NCBI RefSeq assembly: GCF_000830985.1
Contig: NZ_CP007151.1
Coordinates: 62,001 to 126,000, forward strand
From: Marinobacter similis
GTDB lineage: Bacteria > Pseudomonadota > Gammaproteobacteria > Pseudomonadales > Oleiphilaceae
Direction of reading: 5' to 3'
DNA length: 64,000 nucleotides
Shown: one piece after another, positions 1 to 9,418 of the stretch
How the letters are laid out: every line of letters starts with the position of its first letter
Numbering within the stretch: position 1 is the stretch's first letter
The notes under the pieces: generated by a model
Database searches by the model: none
Told to the model about the DNA's origin: nothing
Seen by the model: only the letters and a program-made list of their open reading frames with translations
Translations under genes and position numbers: made by a program

Positions 1-1598
1 AGCGCGGGCCAAATGCTCGGTGTCTTGCATTCGGGCCAGCGCTTCCTCCAGTTCACCCCGTACAAACAGGGCTTCGCCAATCACCGATGCGGCCGCAACC
101 CGGGATGTTGGAAGGAATCGCGCTTCCTGCTCAATCGCCTCCCGGGCCAGGATCAATGCCCGGTCGCCGTCACCATAGTTCATAGCGACCTGGGCGCGTA
201 TGGCGCTGAACTCACCGTGCACGGCTTTTTGTGTGTCCTCACTCATGGAGGCTTGCAGGCGATTTTCGGCCGCAGACAGCCAGTTCTCCACTTCATCAAA
301 CTTGTACTGACCCTGCGCGACCCAGGCGCGCAGCAGGGTCAGGGTCGGGTCTTGGGCAATCTGGTCCTGGGACAGGGCATCAAGACAGCGCTGCAGCAGG
401 ATGAACTGGCCCTCGGTGAAAAACTTGCGGCCGTGCAGGCTGAGCACGCGGTTAATGCGCTCGGGATCCTCTGCGGCTACTGCGTGCTTGGCAGCCTCTT
501 CAGCGTCGTCCAACTCCAGCCAGGCATCTGCGGCCCGCTGGTGCAGCTCGCGCTGGTTTTCCTGGGTGGTGCAGGTCAGCAAGTGACGCAGGTACACCGA
601 GAATAGCGGGTGGTAGCGGAACCAGAGTGCAGAGGGATCGACCGGCGCAATGAACAGACCCATGGACAGCAGGCTGCTGAGCAGCGACTGGCCATCGGTG
701 TCATCCATAACCCGCATCACCATGCCAGCGTTAAACCGGTCAAGGATGCTGGTCCGCAGAAGGAAGGTACGTTGCTGGTCGCTCAGATCCTGGCCGACGA
801 GTTCGTCGAAATAGTCGAAAACGTGCTGGTTGCCATATTCCAGTTGATCCACGAAGTCATTGAAATCCTGACTGGTGGGGGCAGTGGTCGCTAACAGCTG
901 CAGTGCTGAGATCCAGCTTCAACTCTCCGTACCGCGCGCTCGATGCTTTCGCGAGACAGTTCAAATGGAAGTCGATTTTCCAGGTATGCCTGTGCTTCGT
1001 CGGCACCGAAGGCCAAGTCCCGGCTGGTGATTTCGACGAGCAGTCCTTGCATCCGGAGCTGGGCCACGCCAATGGGCGGCAGGGTTCGGCTCACCAGAAC
1101 CAGGTGCAAGTTGGCTGGAAGATGCCGAAGCAGAAACCGGATGGCGTCGTGGATTTCCTGGTTGGTGATCAGGTGGTAGTCGTCCAGTACGACGAACAAC
1201 GGCTCATCCCCCGGAACCAACTCCGCCAGCACGCCGGTTACCAGCGCTTCGAGACTCTCGAAGCCAGTGTCCTTCAGGGTTTGGAGCGTATGCTGGCACC
1301 CGCCCTCGGTGGCCAGATTCAGGGCATTGGCGAGATAGCTGCCGAAACGGGTCGGATCGTTATCGCTGGCCTCAAGCCTGTACCAGGCGGACTTCAGCTC
1401 CAGAGCCTCAATTCGCTCGGCTACTGTTGTGGTCTTGCCATAACCAGCCGGTGCGTGCACCAGCAGCAATTTGACGGGCCCCAGCCCCTGCAGGAAATCG
1501 TTAAATGTTTCCCTTGGCAAAAGTGCGGTGGGTGCCTGTGGTGTCGCGTTTTTGGCCGCGATAAAGGTAGTCAGCCCCGGATTTAATATTGTTGTCAT
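1..1598 (-). CDS. MalT-like LuxR-family ATP-dependent transcriptional regulator (3' end outside window, one frameshift)
   Basis: Large STAND-type regulator of the MalT/LAL family. The N-terminus holds an NTPase domain with a Walker A motif (APAGYGKTT, about residue 50) and a Walker B-like stretch (FVVLDDYH). A helical region and TPR-like repeats follow as the gene runs off the left edge, so the expected C-terminal LuxR HTH is not visible. The frame breaks near 917, where one G is missing from a GG pair (coding strand GAAGGCTGG read as GAAGCTGG). Restoring it gives an open frame to position 1, at least 533 codons. It is divergent from the envelope operon beginning at 1845, which makes that operon its most likely target. 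This is an inference from position; the inducer is unknown. Confidence 0.8.
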
Positions 1599-1652
1599 CA
1601 GGATCTACATCTGGAAGTGGAAAACCCATCCGCGTTGATACCCGCTTTGGCG

Positions 1653-1664
1653 GTTGACGTCAAC
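1653..1664. promoter_or_regulatory. 12-bp perfect palindrome in the divergent intergenic region
   Basis: GTTGACGTCAAC is a perfect palindrome lying between the MalT-like regulator (start 1598) and the C39 peptidase operon (start 1845). Its position suits an operator controlling either gene. No known binding motif is assigned, and a 12-bp palindrome can occur by chance, so the call is tentative. Confidence 0.3.
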
Positions 1665-1844
1665 TTATGCCGCGGTCGCTAACCAAGCCTTGAACCAGTT
1701 CTCACAACCGATCCAGGGGGCGGCGCCTGCGGCTACAGATTTGAGGCACAGTTATCTTTCAGGGCGGAGGCTTTTCGGTATCTTACCGTAACAACGTGTA
1801 ACCCCCAATTATTATGGCCAATAAAAACAGGGACTTCGTCTGAC

Positions 1845-2645
1845 ATGCTGCTGGTGCTCGCCGGATCCATTCTTACATTCACCATGGTGCAGGAAGCCAC
1901 CGTGGTGGAGCCGTTTGAAAAGGGCAGCGTTGTCATCGAGCAGGACGTGGACTCGGGACCGGTGTTGTTGCGTTTCGATACCCGGGTAGAGCCATTGGTT
2001 GAGCAGAAGTACCGGAACATCGTTCGGCAGGCCTATGACTACAGCTGCGGCAGTGCCGCACTCACCACGGTGCTCAATTTCTACCTCGGGCGAAGCCTGT
2101 CAGAGCGACAGGTGATGGAGGGGCTGCTCCACTACGGAGAAAGCGAGCGCATTGTTGAGCGCCGTGCCTTTTCGATGCTGGATATGAAGCGCCTCGTTAC
2201 TGCGCTGGGCTATCCCTCCGGCGGATTTCGGGCATCGATCGACGACCTTAAGGATCTGGATCACCCCGCCATCGTTCCGATCAATCATGCCGGTTTCAAG
2301 CATTTCGTGGTGCTGCGAACCATCCGGGATGGCCGGGTGTACCTGGCCGATCCGTCGGTGGGCAACATCTCTTTTCTGCTGGCGGAGTTTGAGGACAAGT
2401 GGGACGACAACGTGCTGTTCATCGTCTTCCCGGGCAGTGACAAGCCACTGGATAACCTCGAACTGAAAGAGGAAGACCTGCGTTTCGTTGACGACCAGAC
2501 CATGACCATGCTGGCACTGGAACGAATTCCAGCATTCCACGAAGCAACCGAAAGACGAATCCAGAACTTGCTGGAACGCCAGAAAAACAATCCCGATGGC
2601 AGTGTCGAGAACACAAGAAAGCAGCTGCACTACCGTCGCAACTAA
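1845..2645 (+). CDS. C39-family cysteine peptidase, envelope-associated (FapD/FilB-like)
   Basis: A 266-residue peptidase C39 (papain-like) protein. The hydrophobic N-terminus (MLLVLAGSILTF) suggests a signal or anchor, although it lacks the usual positive residues. The catalytic Cys is in YDYSCGSAAL (about residue 68), the His in GFKHFVVLR and the Asp in YLADPSVG, all in family order. There is no ABC-transporter domain, so it is a stand-alone peptidase of the kind found in amyloid (FapD) and putative pilus (Fil) loci, not a bacteriocin exporter. The C-terminus is charged and helical. It is first of four co-directional genes ending with a MalM-like lipoprotein. The substrate is unknown and no double-glycine precursor was seen nearby. 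The start is uncertain because the ribosome binding site is weak. Confidence 0.78.
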   Translation: MLLVLAGSILTFTMVQEATVVEPFEKGSVVIEQDVDSGPVLLRFDTRVEPLVEQKYRNIVRQAYDYSCGSAALTTVLNFYLGRSLSERQVMEGLLHYGESERIVERRAFSMLDMKRLVTALGYPSGGFRASIDDLKDLDHPAIVPINHAGFKHFVVLRTIRDGRVYLADPSVGNISFLLAEFEDKWDDNVLFIVFPGSDKPLDNLELKEEDLRFVDDQTMTMLALERIPAFHEATERRIQNLLERQKNNPDGSVENTRKQLHYRRN

Positions 2646-2698
2646 TTTCCGGGTTCATTCCCGGGCCAGGAAACTAAAAATAAAATAAGGGAGTCAGG

Positions 2699-3709
2699 AT
2701 GAATCGTTGGTTTGTGCGAGGCGTTATCCTTGTTTCCACGGCAGGACTGCTTCCGGGCATGGCCCTGGCGCAGGAAGGAAATGTGGACCAGGCGCGGGAA
2801 GCCCTGGCCAAGCAGGAGGGCGATGAGGATTCATCCCGCCAGTTGGAGGAGGTTTTCCAGGCTGCCGAGAAGAATTACTCGCTGCAGAAGAAGGGGACTC
2901 ACTCCCTGACATACTCTTTTGATTACTCCTATACCGCTGATCAGCGTATTGATCTGAGCATTTCGGACAACTCGGTGGAGAATCTCGATGTGGTTCCCTC
3001 GGCCACTCACAACTTCACCAATGCCTTTTCCTACGACTACGGTCTTCTGGACAACCTGACCGTTGGTACCCGTGTCCCTTTGGTGGTGAAATACGACTCC
3101 CAGGATGAGCTCACCGTGTACGACTTCGGTGATATCTCCTTTACCGGGCGCTGGCAGCCGTTTGCCTATGTGCCGGGCAAAATGTCCACCACGCTGTTCA
3201 GCACCTTCACTTCGAAGACCGGCGTAAGCCCTTATGAAATTGATATCAAGGAGCAGTTGTCCACCGGTAGTGGTTATTACTCCCTGTCTGGTGGCCTGAG
3301 TCTCTCCAAAGTGCTGGATCCGGTAGTGGTGTTCGGTTCTACAAGCCTGACCTACAACTTTGAAGTTGACGGTTTGGACCAGGTTCGTGGCGCCCGGCGG
3401 CTGGTCAAGGTGGATCCCGGTTTTGGCCTGTCGGGTTCGGCTGGTTTTGCCTACTCCCTGTCTTACGACATTTCCCTCAGCATCTCGGCACAGCTCAGCT
3501 ACAACGATGAAACAATACTGACCTTCAGCAACGGTGACGAGGCGGTGGCCCAGGACCAGATGACCGGCTTCCTGAGTATGTCGCTGGGCACACGGGTCAG
3601 TGACACCACCATTGTGAATACCAGCCTTGGTATCGGTTTGACCGAGGATGCCCCGGACTTCTCCCTGGGTGTATCCCTGCCCATTAATTTCTCCGGCCTC
3701 AAAGAGTGA
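2699..3709 (+). CDS. FapF-like outer-membrane beta-barrel channel with N-terminal coiled coil
   Basis: 336 residues with a clear signal peptide (cleavage near ALAQEG). A charged helical segment follows at about residues 28-60 (QAREALAKQEG, then QLEEVFQAAEKNY), and then alternating beta-strands to the C-terminus. This layout resembles FapF, the Pseudomonas outer-membrane channel that exports functional amyloid and carries an N-terminal coiled-coil plug. A good ribosome binding site (AAGGGAG) precedes the ATG. The gene lies 53 bp after the C39 peptidase, just as FapF works with the C39 peptidase FapD. No FapB/FapC-type amyloid subunit is visible in the window, so the cargo is unknown. The similarity to FapF is judged by eye. 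Confidence 0.68.
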   Translation: MNRWFVRGVILVSTAGLLPGMALAQEGNVDQAREALAKQEGDEDSSRQLEEVFQAAEKNYSLQKKGTHSLTYSFDYSYTADQRIDLSISDNSVENLDVVPSATHNFTNAFSYDYGLLDNLTVGTRVPLVVKYDSQDELTVYDFGDISFTGRWQPFAYVPGKMSTTLFSTFTSKTGVSPYEIDIKEQLSTGSGYYSLSGGLSLSKVLDPVVVFGSTSLTYNFEVDGLDQVRGARRLVKVDPGFGLSGSAGFAYSLSYDISLSISAQLSYNDETILTFSNGDEAVAQDQMTGFLSMSLGTRVSDTTIVNTSLGIGLTEDAPDFSLGVSLPINFSGLKE

Positions 3710-3747
3710 TTGGTGCCGTCGACGTTTTACGGGAAGGGAAGGACTTC

Positions 3748-5371
3748 ATGGGACACAACAGCCACAAAAGGCAGATTCTCGCGGCCCTGATTGCTTCGAC
3801 CATCGCGTGTGGTGCCGAGGCCCAGCTCGCACAGAACCTCACCATCCACCCAAAAGCATTGGCGTTGGGTAACGCGGTGACGGCGGATCCGCCAGGCATC
3901 ATGGCGATTCATTACAACCCGGCGGGACTGACCAAGCTGGACGGTCGTCAGCTGGAAGTCACCCTAATGAACGTGTATCTGGATATTGATGCCGATTTCC
4001 ACGCGCCGGATGGCTATGAAATTTTTGGTATTGATGGTCTGGAAACGGATCCGCTGACGGGCAGACAGAGAGATCCGGTCGCCAACACCCACAGTCACAC
4101 CAATAACGTTGCCCTGTATGTGCCCGGCTACGGCATTCTGCGGGCACCACCCGGGCCTGCGGTTGCGCCGTCGGCCGGTATCAGTATCAACCCGCCCGGC
4201 TCCAAGCTGACCTTTGGTAATGCCTTCTATCTGCCCCTGGCGGCCGGCTTTTACCGCGACAAGGACGATCCGGGCCGATACCAGCCGCAGGCGACTGCGC
4301 TGCAGCGGACTACCTACCTTTCGCCCACAGTTGGCTATGAAATCAACGAACACTGGTCCGTGGGAGCGGGTATCCACCTGTCCCACATGGGCATTGCCGC
4401 CGACCAGTACATGCGGGCACCCAACATGTTGCTGGGGGTGGCCGAGATACTGCAGGACGCCTTCAACTGCGAAAGCGGCGATGAGCCACTGCAGCCGTGG
4501 CTGGCCCTGTGTGGCGGTAACATCGGTCCCTGGGATGACATCGGTGCCCTGAGTATCAATGTCCAGGAAACCCTGTCGCCTACCTATGCCCTCGGCGTGA
4601 TGTGGGAGCCACGGACTGGTTCAGCTGGGGCGCCAGTTACACCTCCGAAGCCGCTATGAACCTCAAGGGCTCGTTTGAAATCGAGTACACCGACGACTGG
4701 TCGGGTTTCTGGCAAGGACTCAATGGCTCAGTGCTGGGTGCCATCACTTCGGCCATTCTCAGCTTGCCATCCGGTGCTCCCCGGGAAGCCGGTAATGTCA
4801 GCATGGACCTGGTGTACCCCCAGCATTTCCAGACCGGCATCAGTGTGGATGTACATCCGAAACTGACACTCAATGCGGACATTGGCTGGACCGACTACGC
4901 TCAGTGGGATGCGTTTGTGTTCCGCTTCGACCGCAATCTGGAATTCCTGAACGCCGCCAAGATTCTCTCTCCGGATAACGCCACATCAAACACCCTGCGC
5001 TTGCCCCTGGGCTTCAAAAGCCAGTGGAACTGGGCCTTTGGTGCCGAGTTTCATGCGTCTTCGCGGCTGGACCTGAGGGCAGGGGTGGAAATACGTGACT
5101 CGGTTATCCCTGACGATCAGCGCTCTATCATGGCTCCGTTTGGTGGTGCCAACCTCTACAGCATCGGGATGGGGTATCGCTGGGACAAAGACACCGAGAT
5201 CGACTTGAACCTGAGCTATCTCCACTCGATTGAAACCATCCCGGCTGACACCAGTTGTAACGTAAACTGTGACAACATCACCAACATCATCTACAACCCC
5301 TATGCCGGGCTCGACGTGAAGACTCGCTTCGGGTGGTCATGGCCGGCCTGAGTTTTCGCACCAAATTCTGA
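3748..5371 (+). CDS. FadL/OmpP1-like outer-membrane protein (two frameshifts)
   Basis: Restored product about 541 residues. The N-terminus is a signal peptide (MGHNSHKRQILAALIASTIA, cleaved near AEA). The segment PPGIMAIHYNPAGLTKLDG is typical of FadL/OmpP1 proteins, whose N-terminal hatch contains NPA. The frame breaks near 4609 (CCC read as CC) and near 5332 (GGGG read as GGG). Restoring both gives a protein ending in ...LSFRTKF, a C-terminal Phe as expected for Bam-inserted barrels. FadL-family barrels take up hydrophobic compounds; here the protein sits in an operon with a peptidase and a FapF-like channel, so its role may differ. The start is chosen for the signal peptide and the purine-rich GGGAAGGGAAGGA upstream. 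Confidence 0.72.
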
Positions 5372-5407
5372 TAGGCTGACAAGTAACATCGGGGTATCCC
5401 ATTCATA

Positions 5408-6491
5408 ATGAGCAGACCCAAACTGGCAACGAACATAATGATTTGGGGCTTGGCGACCGTGCTTGGCGGTTGCCAGTTGGGTGGGTCCACCGTGTCCGAA
5501 CGTGAGGGCTATTACACCTGGGTGGACGAGCAGGGGCGGGTGCGCTATTCGCCGATTGTTGCCACCTCCGACCAAACACCGGCCAAGGAATCAGCATCGG
5601 AAACCGCTGGCGCTGGCCAGCAAAAAATGCCTGAATCCAATGCCGCCGCGGCGCCCGCTGAAGAAGCCGGAGGCGCTGTCTCGTCAGAGGGCGAGGAAAC
5701 CGAGTTCACCCTGGAGAATTATCCAGACGCCAACGAACTGGCAAAAGACGGCTATGTCCGCCCGGGCGAACGCCAACCTTATTTCACTTGGCGGGATGCC
5801 AGGGCAATGTCCGGGTGAGTTACTTTAAACCGGATACCCGAAGTGATGTCGAAAAGGGCGTCGTTGCTCCGCCCATTGAACTCACTCCGGCCAGCGTGTA
5901 CCACAGCGCGCCCGATCTTGAACCAGTCAAGACGGAAAATCAGGGGGGGCTCGACGCCTACGCTGTCCTGGGTATTGAGGGCGGTGGTGATTATTTTGAA
6001 CGATTCCGCGAGTTCTGCTGTCTTGGCCTGGACACCCAAGACGCGATGGAATGGCAGCAGGGCCGAGAGTTCGGGGTTAACGTTACCGAACTGTCGCCAA
6101 CCCATAATTTTCTGACCGGAAGCAGCCCCTATCAGATGATTGACCTAGCCACTGTGCTCGGGGGCCGGATTTCATCATGCGAATCCGGTCTTACGCCCAG
6201 AACGGCGTCTTCGTACCTTCGTTGGCGTTTCTGGACCGGAATTTTGAACCCGTGCGGCTGGTTACCGATCTCGTTACCCCCTATGAGCCAGAAACCTGGA
6301 GTCGGCGGGGTTTTCTGGAAGCCTGGGTGCCGGTCTTTCCCGGCCAGGGCGAGCGTTGGGTAGTGCTTTACACCCGCAGCTCAGACCTTGCCGGCCAAAC
6401 CGTGATTGAGGCCGGCGCTGGCAAAAAGCCGAAGGTCATTCCCCACGTCACCAAAGGTGAGGTGGGGTTGAAGATGGTGGAGCAGGACTGA
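5408..6491 (+). CDS. MalM-like lipoprotein with DUF4124-like N-terminus (two frameshifts; FilE-like)
   Basis: Restored product about 361 residues. The N-terminus carries a lipoprotein signal ending in LGGC (Cys about residue 22), then a GYYTWVDEQGRVRYSPI stretch like DUF4124, and an Ala/Glu-rich linker. The C-terminal 200 residues resemble MalM of the maltose operon: FGVNVTELSPTHNF, then VFVPSLAFLDRNFEPVR, then VVLYTRSSDL. Two CCC runs are read as CC, near 5799 and 6165; adding one C at each joins three open frames into one protein. It is last in the C39/FapF-like/FadL-like operon. A MalT-like regulator at the other end of the locus gives a second echo of maltose genes, but no maltose transporter is present. 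Confidence 0.66.
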
Positions 6492-6507
6492 CCCCTGTGG
6501 GTCAGTC
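6486..6507. terminator. Hairpin between convergent genes
   Basis: GACTGACCC, a CTGT loop and GGGTCAGTC form a perfect 9-bp stem. It overlaps the stop codons of both the MalM-like gene and the convergent deacetylase. The U-tract is short on both strands, so bidirectional termination is plausible but not certain. Confidence 0.5.
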
Positions 6508-7524
6508 TTCCGGCTGTTGGGGATCAAGCCACTGGTGTGACAGCCAATAAAATTGACCGCCACCGGCGGGATAGGTGCAGTTGTAGCGCAGGCGCCGGCT
6601 GTTGAAGGCATCCGGTGCCTGTACCCGAACCTGACCATCCTCCACGCTAATGTCGATGCGGCCCTGGCCGGATGCGAAGCAGGTCAGTCTGGACGCCTCC
6701 ATGGAATCGGGCAGCGCAAAGCTCAGGAGGGGCGGATTGTCGGTCATCACACCACCTGGCAGTTCGTCCGCAGCCACCGGAAAGGCCTTGCTCTGCAGCT
6801 TGTCTGGCAGGCCATTGAGCTGACCGTAGGCGTTGGCCATCGGGAAGCGGGGCAATCGAGTTGCACCGGAGCTCTCACCGATAGGGCCGGATTGCTGCCC
6901 ATAGCCGTACCAATCCCGGTCAGCCAGTTTTTCTTCCAGCGCGGTATCAAACTCACCATAGGGGTAGGCAAACAACGGCGCTTCGGTTCCAAGTTTTTCC
7001 TCAAGCGTGGCCTGGGCGGCGTCGAGGCTCTGGTCGATTCTGCTATTCCACTGCTCAGCGGTCTCGCCGGGCTTTCGGGCCAGGTGGCCATGGTCGGCAC
7101 TGTGGTTGGCAATGGTGACGTCGTCCCGTTGTTCCAGCTCGGCCAGTTGTTCCCAGGTCATATAACCGTGGCGCCCAACGGCTTCGGTGTTAACAAAAAT
7201 GGTGTACGGGTAGTCCATGGACGACAGCATGGGTGCGGCCTTGGAATATACCGAGTCATAGGCGTCGTCAAAGGTAATGGCCAACTGGTTCTGCGCGCCT
7301 TTTCCTGCCCCAGCCAGCGCCCGCTGGGTCCCCGCCTGCAAGGGCACCACTTCCAGCTTCAGGTCCGCGATCATCTCCATCTGTGCCTCAAACAGCGACA
7401 CCGAGGTGCTGGTCGAAGACGGCGTGGAATCGCTAACGTGGTGATACTGCAGCACCACCAGATCGGCGAGGGCCGGAAATGCAACGGAGCTCAATGCAAA
7501 GGTCAGCAGTGTTCGTCTTACCAT
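6502..7524 (-). CDS. Secreted polysaccharide deacetylase family protein
   Basis: 340 residues: a signal peptide (MVRRTLLTFALSSVAFPALA) followed by a NodB-type carbohydrate esterase 4 domain. Visible motifs are the catalytic and metal Asp pair in LAITFDDAYDS (motif 1), NHSADHGH with two metal-binding His (motif 2) and FAYPYGEFD (motif 3). The C-terminal 100 residues look like an all-beta accessory domain ending in QFYWLSHQWLDP. It is probably periplasmic and removes acetyl groups from an N-acetylated polysaccharide, but the substrate cannot be read from sequence. A GGATGG ribosome binding site precedes the ATG. It is transcribed toward the MalM-like gene and does not belong to that operon. Confidence 0.85.
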   Translation of the reverse strand: MVRRTLLTFALSSVAFPALADLVVLQYHHVSDSTPSSTSTSVSLFEAQMEMIADLKLEVVPLQAGTQRALAGAGKGAQNQLAITFDDAYDSVYSKAAPMLSSMDYPYTIFVNTEAVGRHGYMTWEQLAELEQRDDVTIANHSADHGHLARKPGETAEQWNSRIDQSLDAAQATLEEKLGTEAPLFAYPYGEFDTALEEKLADRDWYGYGQQSGPIGESSGATRLPRFPMANAYGQLNGLPDKLQSKAFPVAADELPGGVMTDNPPLLSFALPDSMEASRLTCFASGQGRIDISVEDGQVRVQAPDAFNSRRLRYNCTYPAGGGQFYWLSHQWLDPQQPED

Positions 7525-7609
7525 GAACTATCCATCCTTTCGGTTGTGACTGTTGAATCGTGACTTTTGAATCGTGAGTAAACGAGCAGTGGAATGCTGT
7601 CAGCCGGGG

Positions 7610-8278
7610 CTACTGTCCAGGGCGGCTGAAATGGGCCTTGAGTACTGAGAACGCTTCGTTCAGGACCTGAATGCCTCGGGTATCTCCGCCGCGGTCAGGA
7701 TGCGCCTGCATGACTGCGCGCCGGAAGCGTTGTTTTACCTCCGGAAAATCTCTGGGCACCTCATCAAATCCCAGCTCCTGCGCTGCGGCCAGAACCTCAT
7801 CCGAGTCCGGCCCGGAGATCGGCCGACCTGACCAGAAATCATCCATCATCTGCTGAATCGCATCTTCTGGCATTCGGTACTGGGACAGGTCGAGATAAAA
7901 CGCCCGGAGCTGGTCCGGTTCGTCCGGCAAACCGTGGCCGCCGACAACATCTTCCAGGGTCAGGCGGATGCCCAACGGCGATATCTTCAGGCTTTCACCG
8001 GATTCCACCAACTGATCCCGGAGCCGATACAGGGTATGGAACAGCAGGAAATGAACCGGATACAGTTTCTCCGGATCGTGGTAACTGACTTCACCAATCA
8101 GTTGCCAGGGCGGGCGCTGAAGGGCCTTGATCAATGCCAGTTCACTGATGCCGCCGGGGGCGTGGCGCAACTCGTGCTCTACGGCTACCAACAGATGTTG
8201 GATGTGTTGGCCCAGAAAGCCGTCATCATAGTGGCCGTCACTGTCCGCCTGGGCAGTCATTGAAGTCGAATCTGTCAT
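7610..8278 (-). CDS. DnaJ-related protein with C-terminal J domain
   Basis: 222 residues. The N-terminal 130 residues resemble the DnaJ-related N-terminal domain found in gammaproteobacteria (QHIQHLLVAVEHELRHAPGG). The C-terminal 60 residues form a J domain with the essential HPD motif in VMQAHPDRGGD. J domains stimulate Hsp70 ATPase activity, so it is likely a DnaK co-chaperone with a specialised, unknown client. It lacks the Gly/Phe region and zinc fingers of canonical DnaJ. It is divergent from ttcA. Confidence 0.8.
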   Translation of the reverse strand: MTDSTSMTAQADSDGHYDDGFLGQHIQHLLVAVEHELRHAPGGISELALIKALQRPPWQLIGEVSYHDPEKLYPVHFLLFHTLYRLRDQLVESGESLKISPLGIRLTLEDVVGGHGLPDEPDQLRAFYLDLSQYRMPEDAIQQMMDDFWSGRPISGPDSDEVLAAAQELGFDEVPRDFPEVKQRFRRAVMQAHPDRGGDTRGIQVLNEAFSVLKAHFSRPGQ

Positions 8279-8319
8279 GATTCAATGGTAGGGGAGTCGA
8301 AGCTCTCAGGGAAGCGCCG

Positions 8320-8349
8320 CTGTCACTCGATCCTTCTGATGCGTATAAT
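8320..8349 (+). promoter_or_regulatory. Candidate sigma-70 promoter for ttcA
   Basis: CTGTCA (-35, four of six consensus bases) at 8320-8325 is followed after an 18-bp spacer by a perfect TATAAT (-10) at 8344-8349. The predicted transcript would start near 8356, just ahead of ttcA, giving a very short leader. Confidence 0.5.
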
Positions 8350-8382
8350 TCGGCGTTCACTAATTTGATGAATGTTGTTGGT

Positions 8383-9357
8383 ATGTCCGAAGCTATGATC
8401 GCCCGTTCCGAACAAGGCCAGAGCGCTGAGTCTGAGCGCCACCAGAAACTGGAACTCAACAAGCTGCAAAAACGCCTGCGTCATGACGTCGGACAGGCGA
8501 TATCCGATTTTTCCATGATTGAGGCTGGTGACAAGGTGATGTGCTGCCTGTCCGGTGGCAAGGATTCCTACGCCATGCTGGATATTCTGCTGGCCTTGCA
8601 GAAGAGCGCCCCGGTTTCCTTTGACCTGATCGCCGTCAATCTCGACCAGAAACAGCCAGGATTTCCAGAGGAAGTACTGCCGGAATACCTGAATGCGCTG
8701 GGTATCGAATATCACATCATAGAAAAAGACACCTACAGCATTGTTAAGGAAAAGGTGCCCGAGGGGAAAACCACCTGTGGTCTCTGCTCCCGGCTGCGTC
8801 GCGGCATTCTCTACAATTTTGCCGAAGAGCATGGTGTGACCAAAATTGCGCTGGGTCACCACCGTGATGACCTGCTGGAAACCCTGTTCCTGAATATGTT
8901 CTACGGCGGAAAAATGAAGTCCATGCCGCCGGTCCTGCACAGCGATGACGGGCGCAACACGGTCATCCGTCCGCTGGCGTACAGCCGGGAGAAAGACATT
9001 GCCCGCTACGCTGAACTCAGGGAATTTCCGATCATCCCCTGTAACCTGTGTGGCTCCCAGGAGAACCTTCAACGCCAGGTCATCAAGGACATGTTCCAGA
9101 GCTGGGACAAACAGCACCCGGGTCGCCTGGAAACCATGTTCCGCGCCCTGTGTAATGTAGAGCCGTCGCACCTTGCTGATAACAAGCTCTATGATTTCCG
9201 CGAAGGGGAGCGTCGGGGTTCCAAGGTTGGGAGTACCGAGGTTGAGAGTACCGAGGTTGAGAGTACCGAGGTTAAGAGTGCCAAGGGGCAGGACGCTCAG
9301 TCCGCTGAGTCCGAAGATATGGCCAGTTTCGGTCGTTTGGACGTGCTGAACATCTAG
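8383..9357 (+). CDS. ttcA: tRNA 2-thiocytidine(32) synthetase TtcA with repetitive C-terminal tail
   Basis: An ATP-dependent sulfur carrier enzyme that thiolates C32 of certain tRNAs and uses an iron-sulfur cluster. Visible: the PP-loop [10 protein letters not shown], the first CxxC ([12 protein letters not shown]) and the later CxxC (IPCNLCGSQ), all in family order. The core [19 protein letters not shown] matches E. coli TtcA closely. The ATG at 8383 (MSEAMIARS) is preferred by alignment; ATG 8368 is possible. The last 45 residues hold four copies of a 5-residue unit like VESTE, which other TtcA proteins as I recall them lack. In E. coli ttcA lies near fnr; here it is convergent with the cbb3 cluster. 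Confidence 0.9.
   Translation: MSEAMIARSEQGQSAESERHQKLELNKLQKRLRHDVGQAISDFSMIEAGDKVMCCLSGGKDSYAMLDILLALQKSAPVSFDLIAVNLDQKQPGFPEEVLPEYLNALGIEYHIIEKDTYSIVKEKVPEGKTTCGLCSRLRRGILYNFAEEHGVTKIALGHHRDDLLETLFLNMFYGGKMKSMPPVLHSDDGRNTVIRPLAYSREKDIARYAELREFPIIPCNLCGSQENLQRQVIKDMFQSWDKQHPGRLETMFRALCNVEPSHLADNKLYDFREGERRGSKVGSTEVESTEVESTEVKSAKGQDAQSAESEDMASFGRLDVLNI
9226..9285 (+). repeat. 15-bp in-frame tandem repeat, four copies, in ttcA 3' end
   Basis: Units at 9226, 9241, 9256 and 9271 follow GTTGAGAGTACCGAG with one to three differences; the two middle copies are identical. Each unit encodes V-(E/G/K)-S-(T/A)-(E/K). Copy-number change by slippage would keep the frame and only lengthen or shorten the TtcA tail. 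Confidence 0.85.
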
Positions 9358-9418
9358 CGTTAGTGGCTTTGACGGTTAGTGGTCCAGGCCGGGTGCGCGA
9401 CAGGTTGGCGTGATCCGG

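Noticed and set aside
1814-1843. Short frame MANKNRDFV before the C39 gene as a leader peptide or lost N-terminus
   Set aside because: Joining it to the peptidase would need two missing bases; no other evidence.
6553-7563. 336-codon open frame opposite the polysaccharide deacetylase
   Set aside because: Antisense shadow of a gene with clear NodB motifs and signal peptide.
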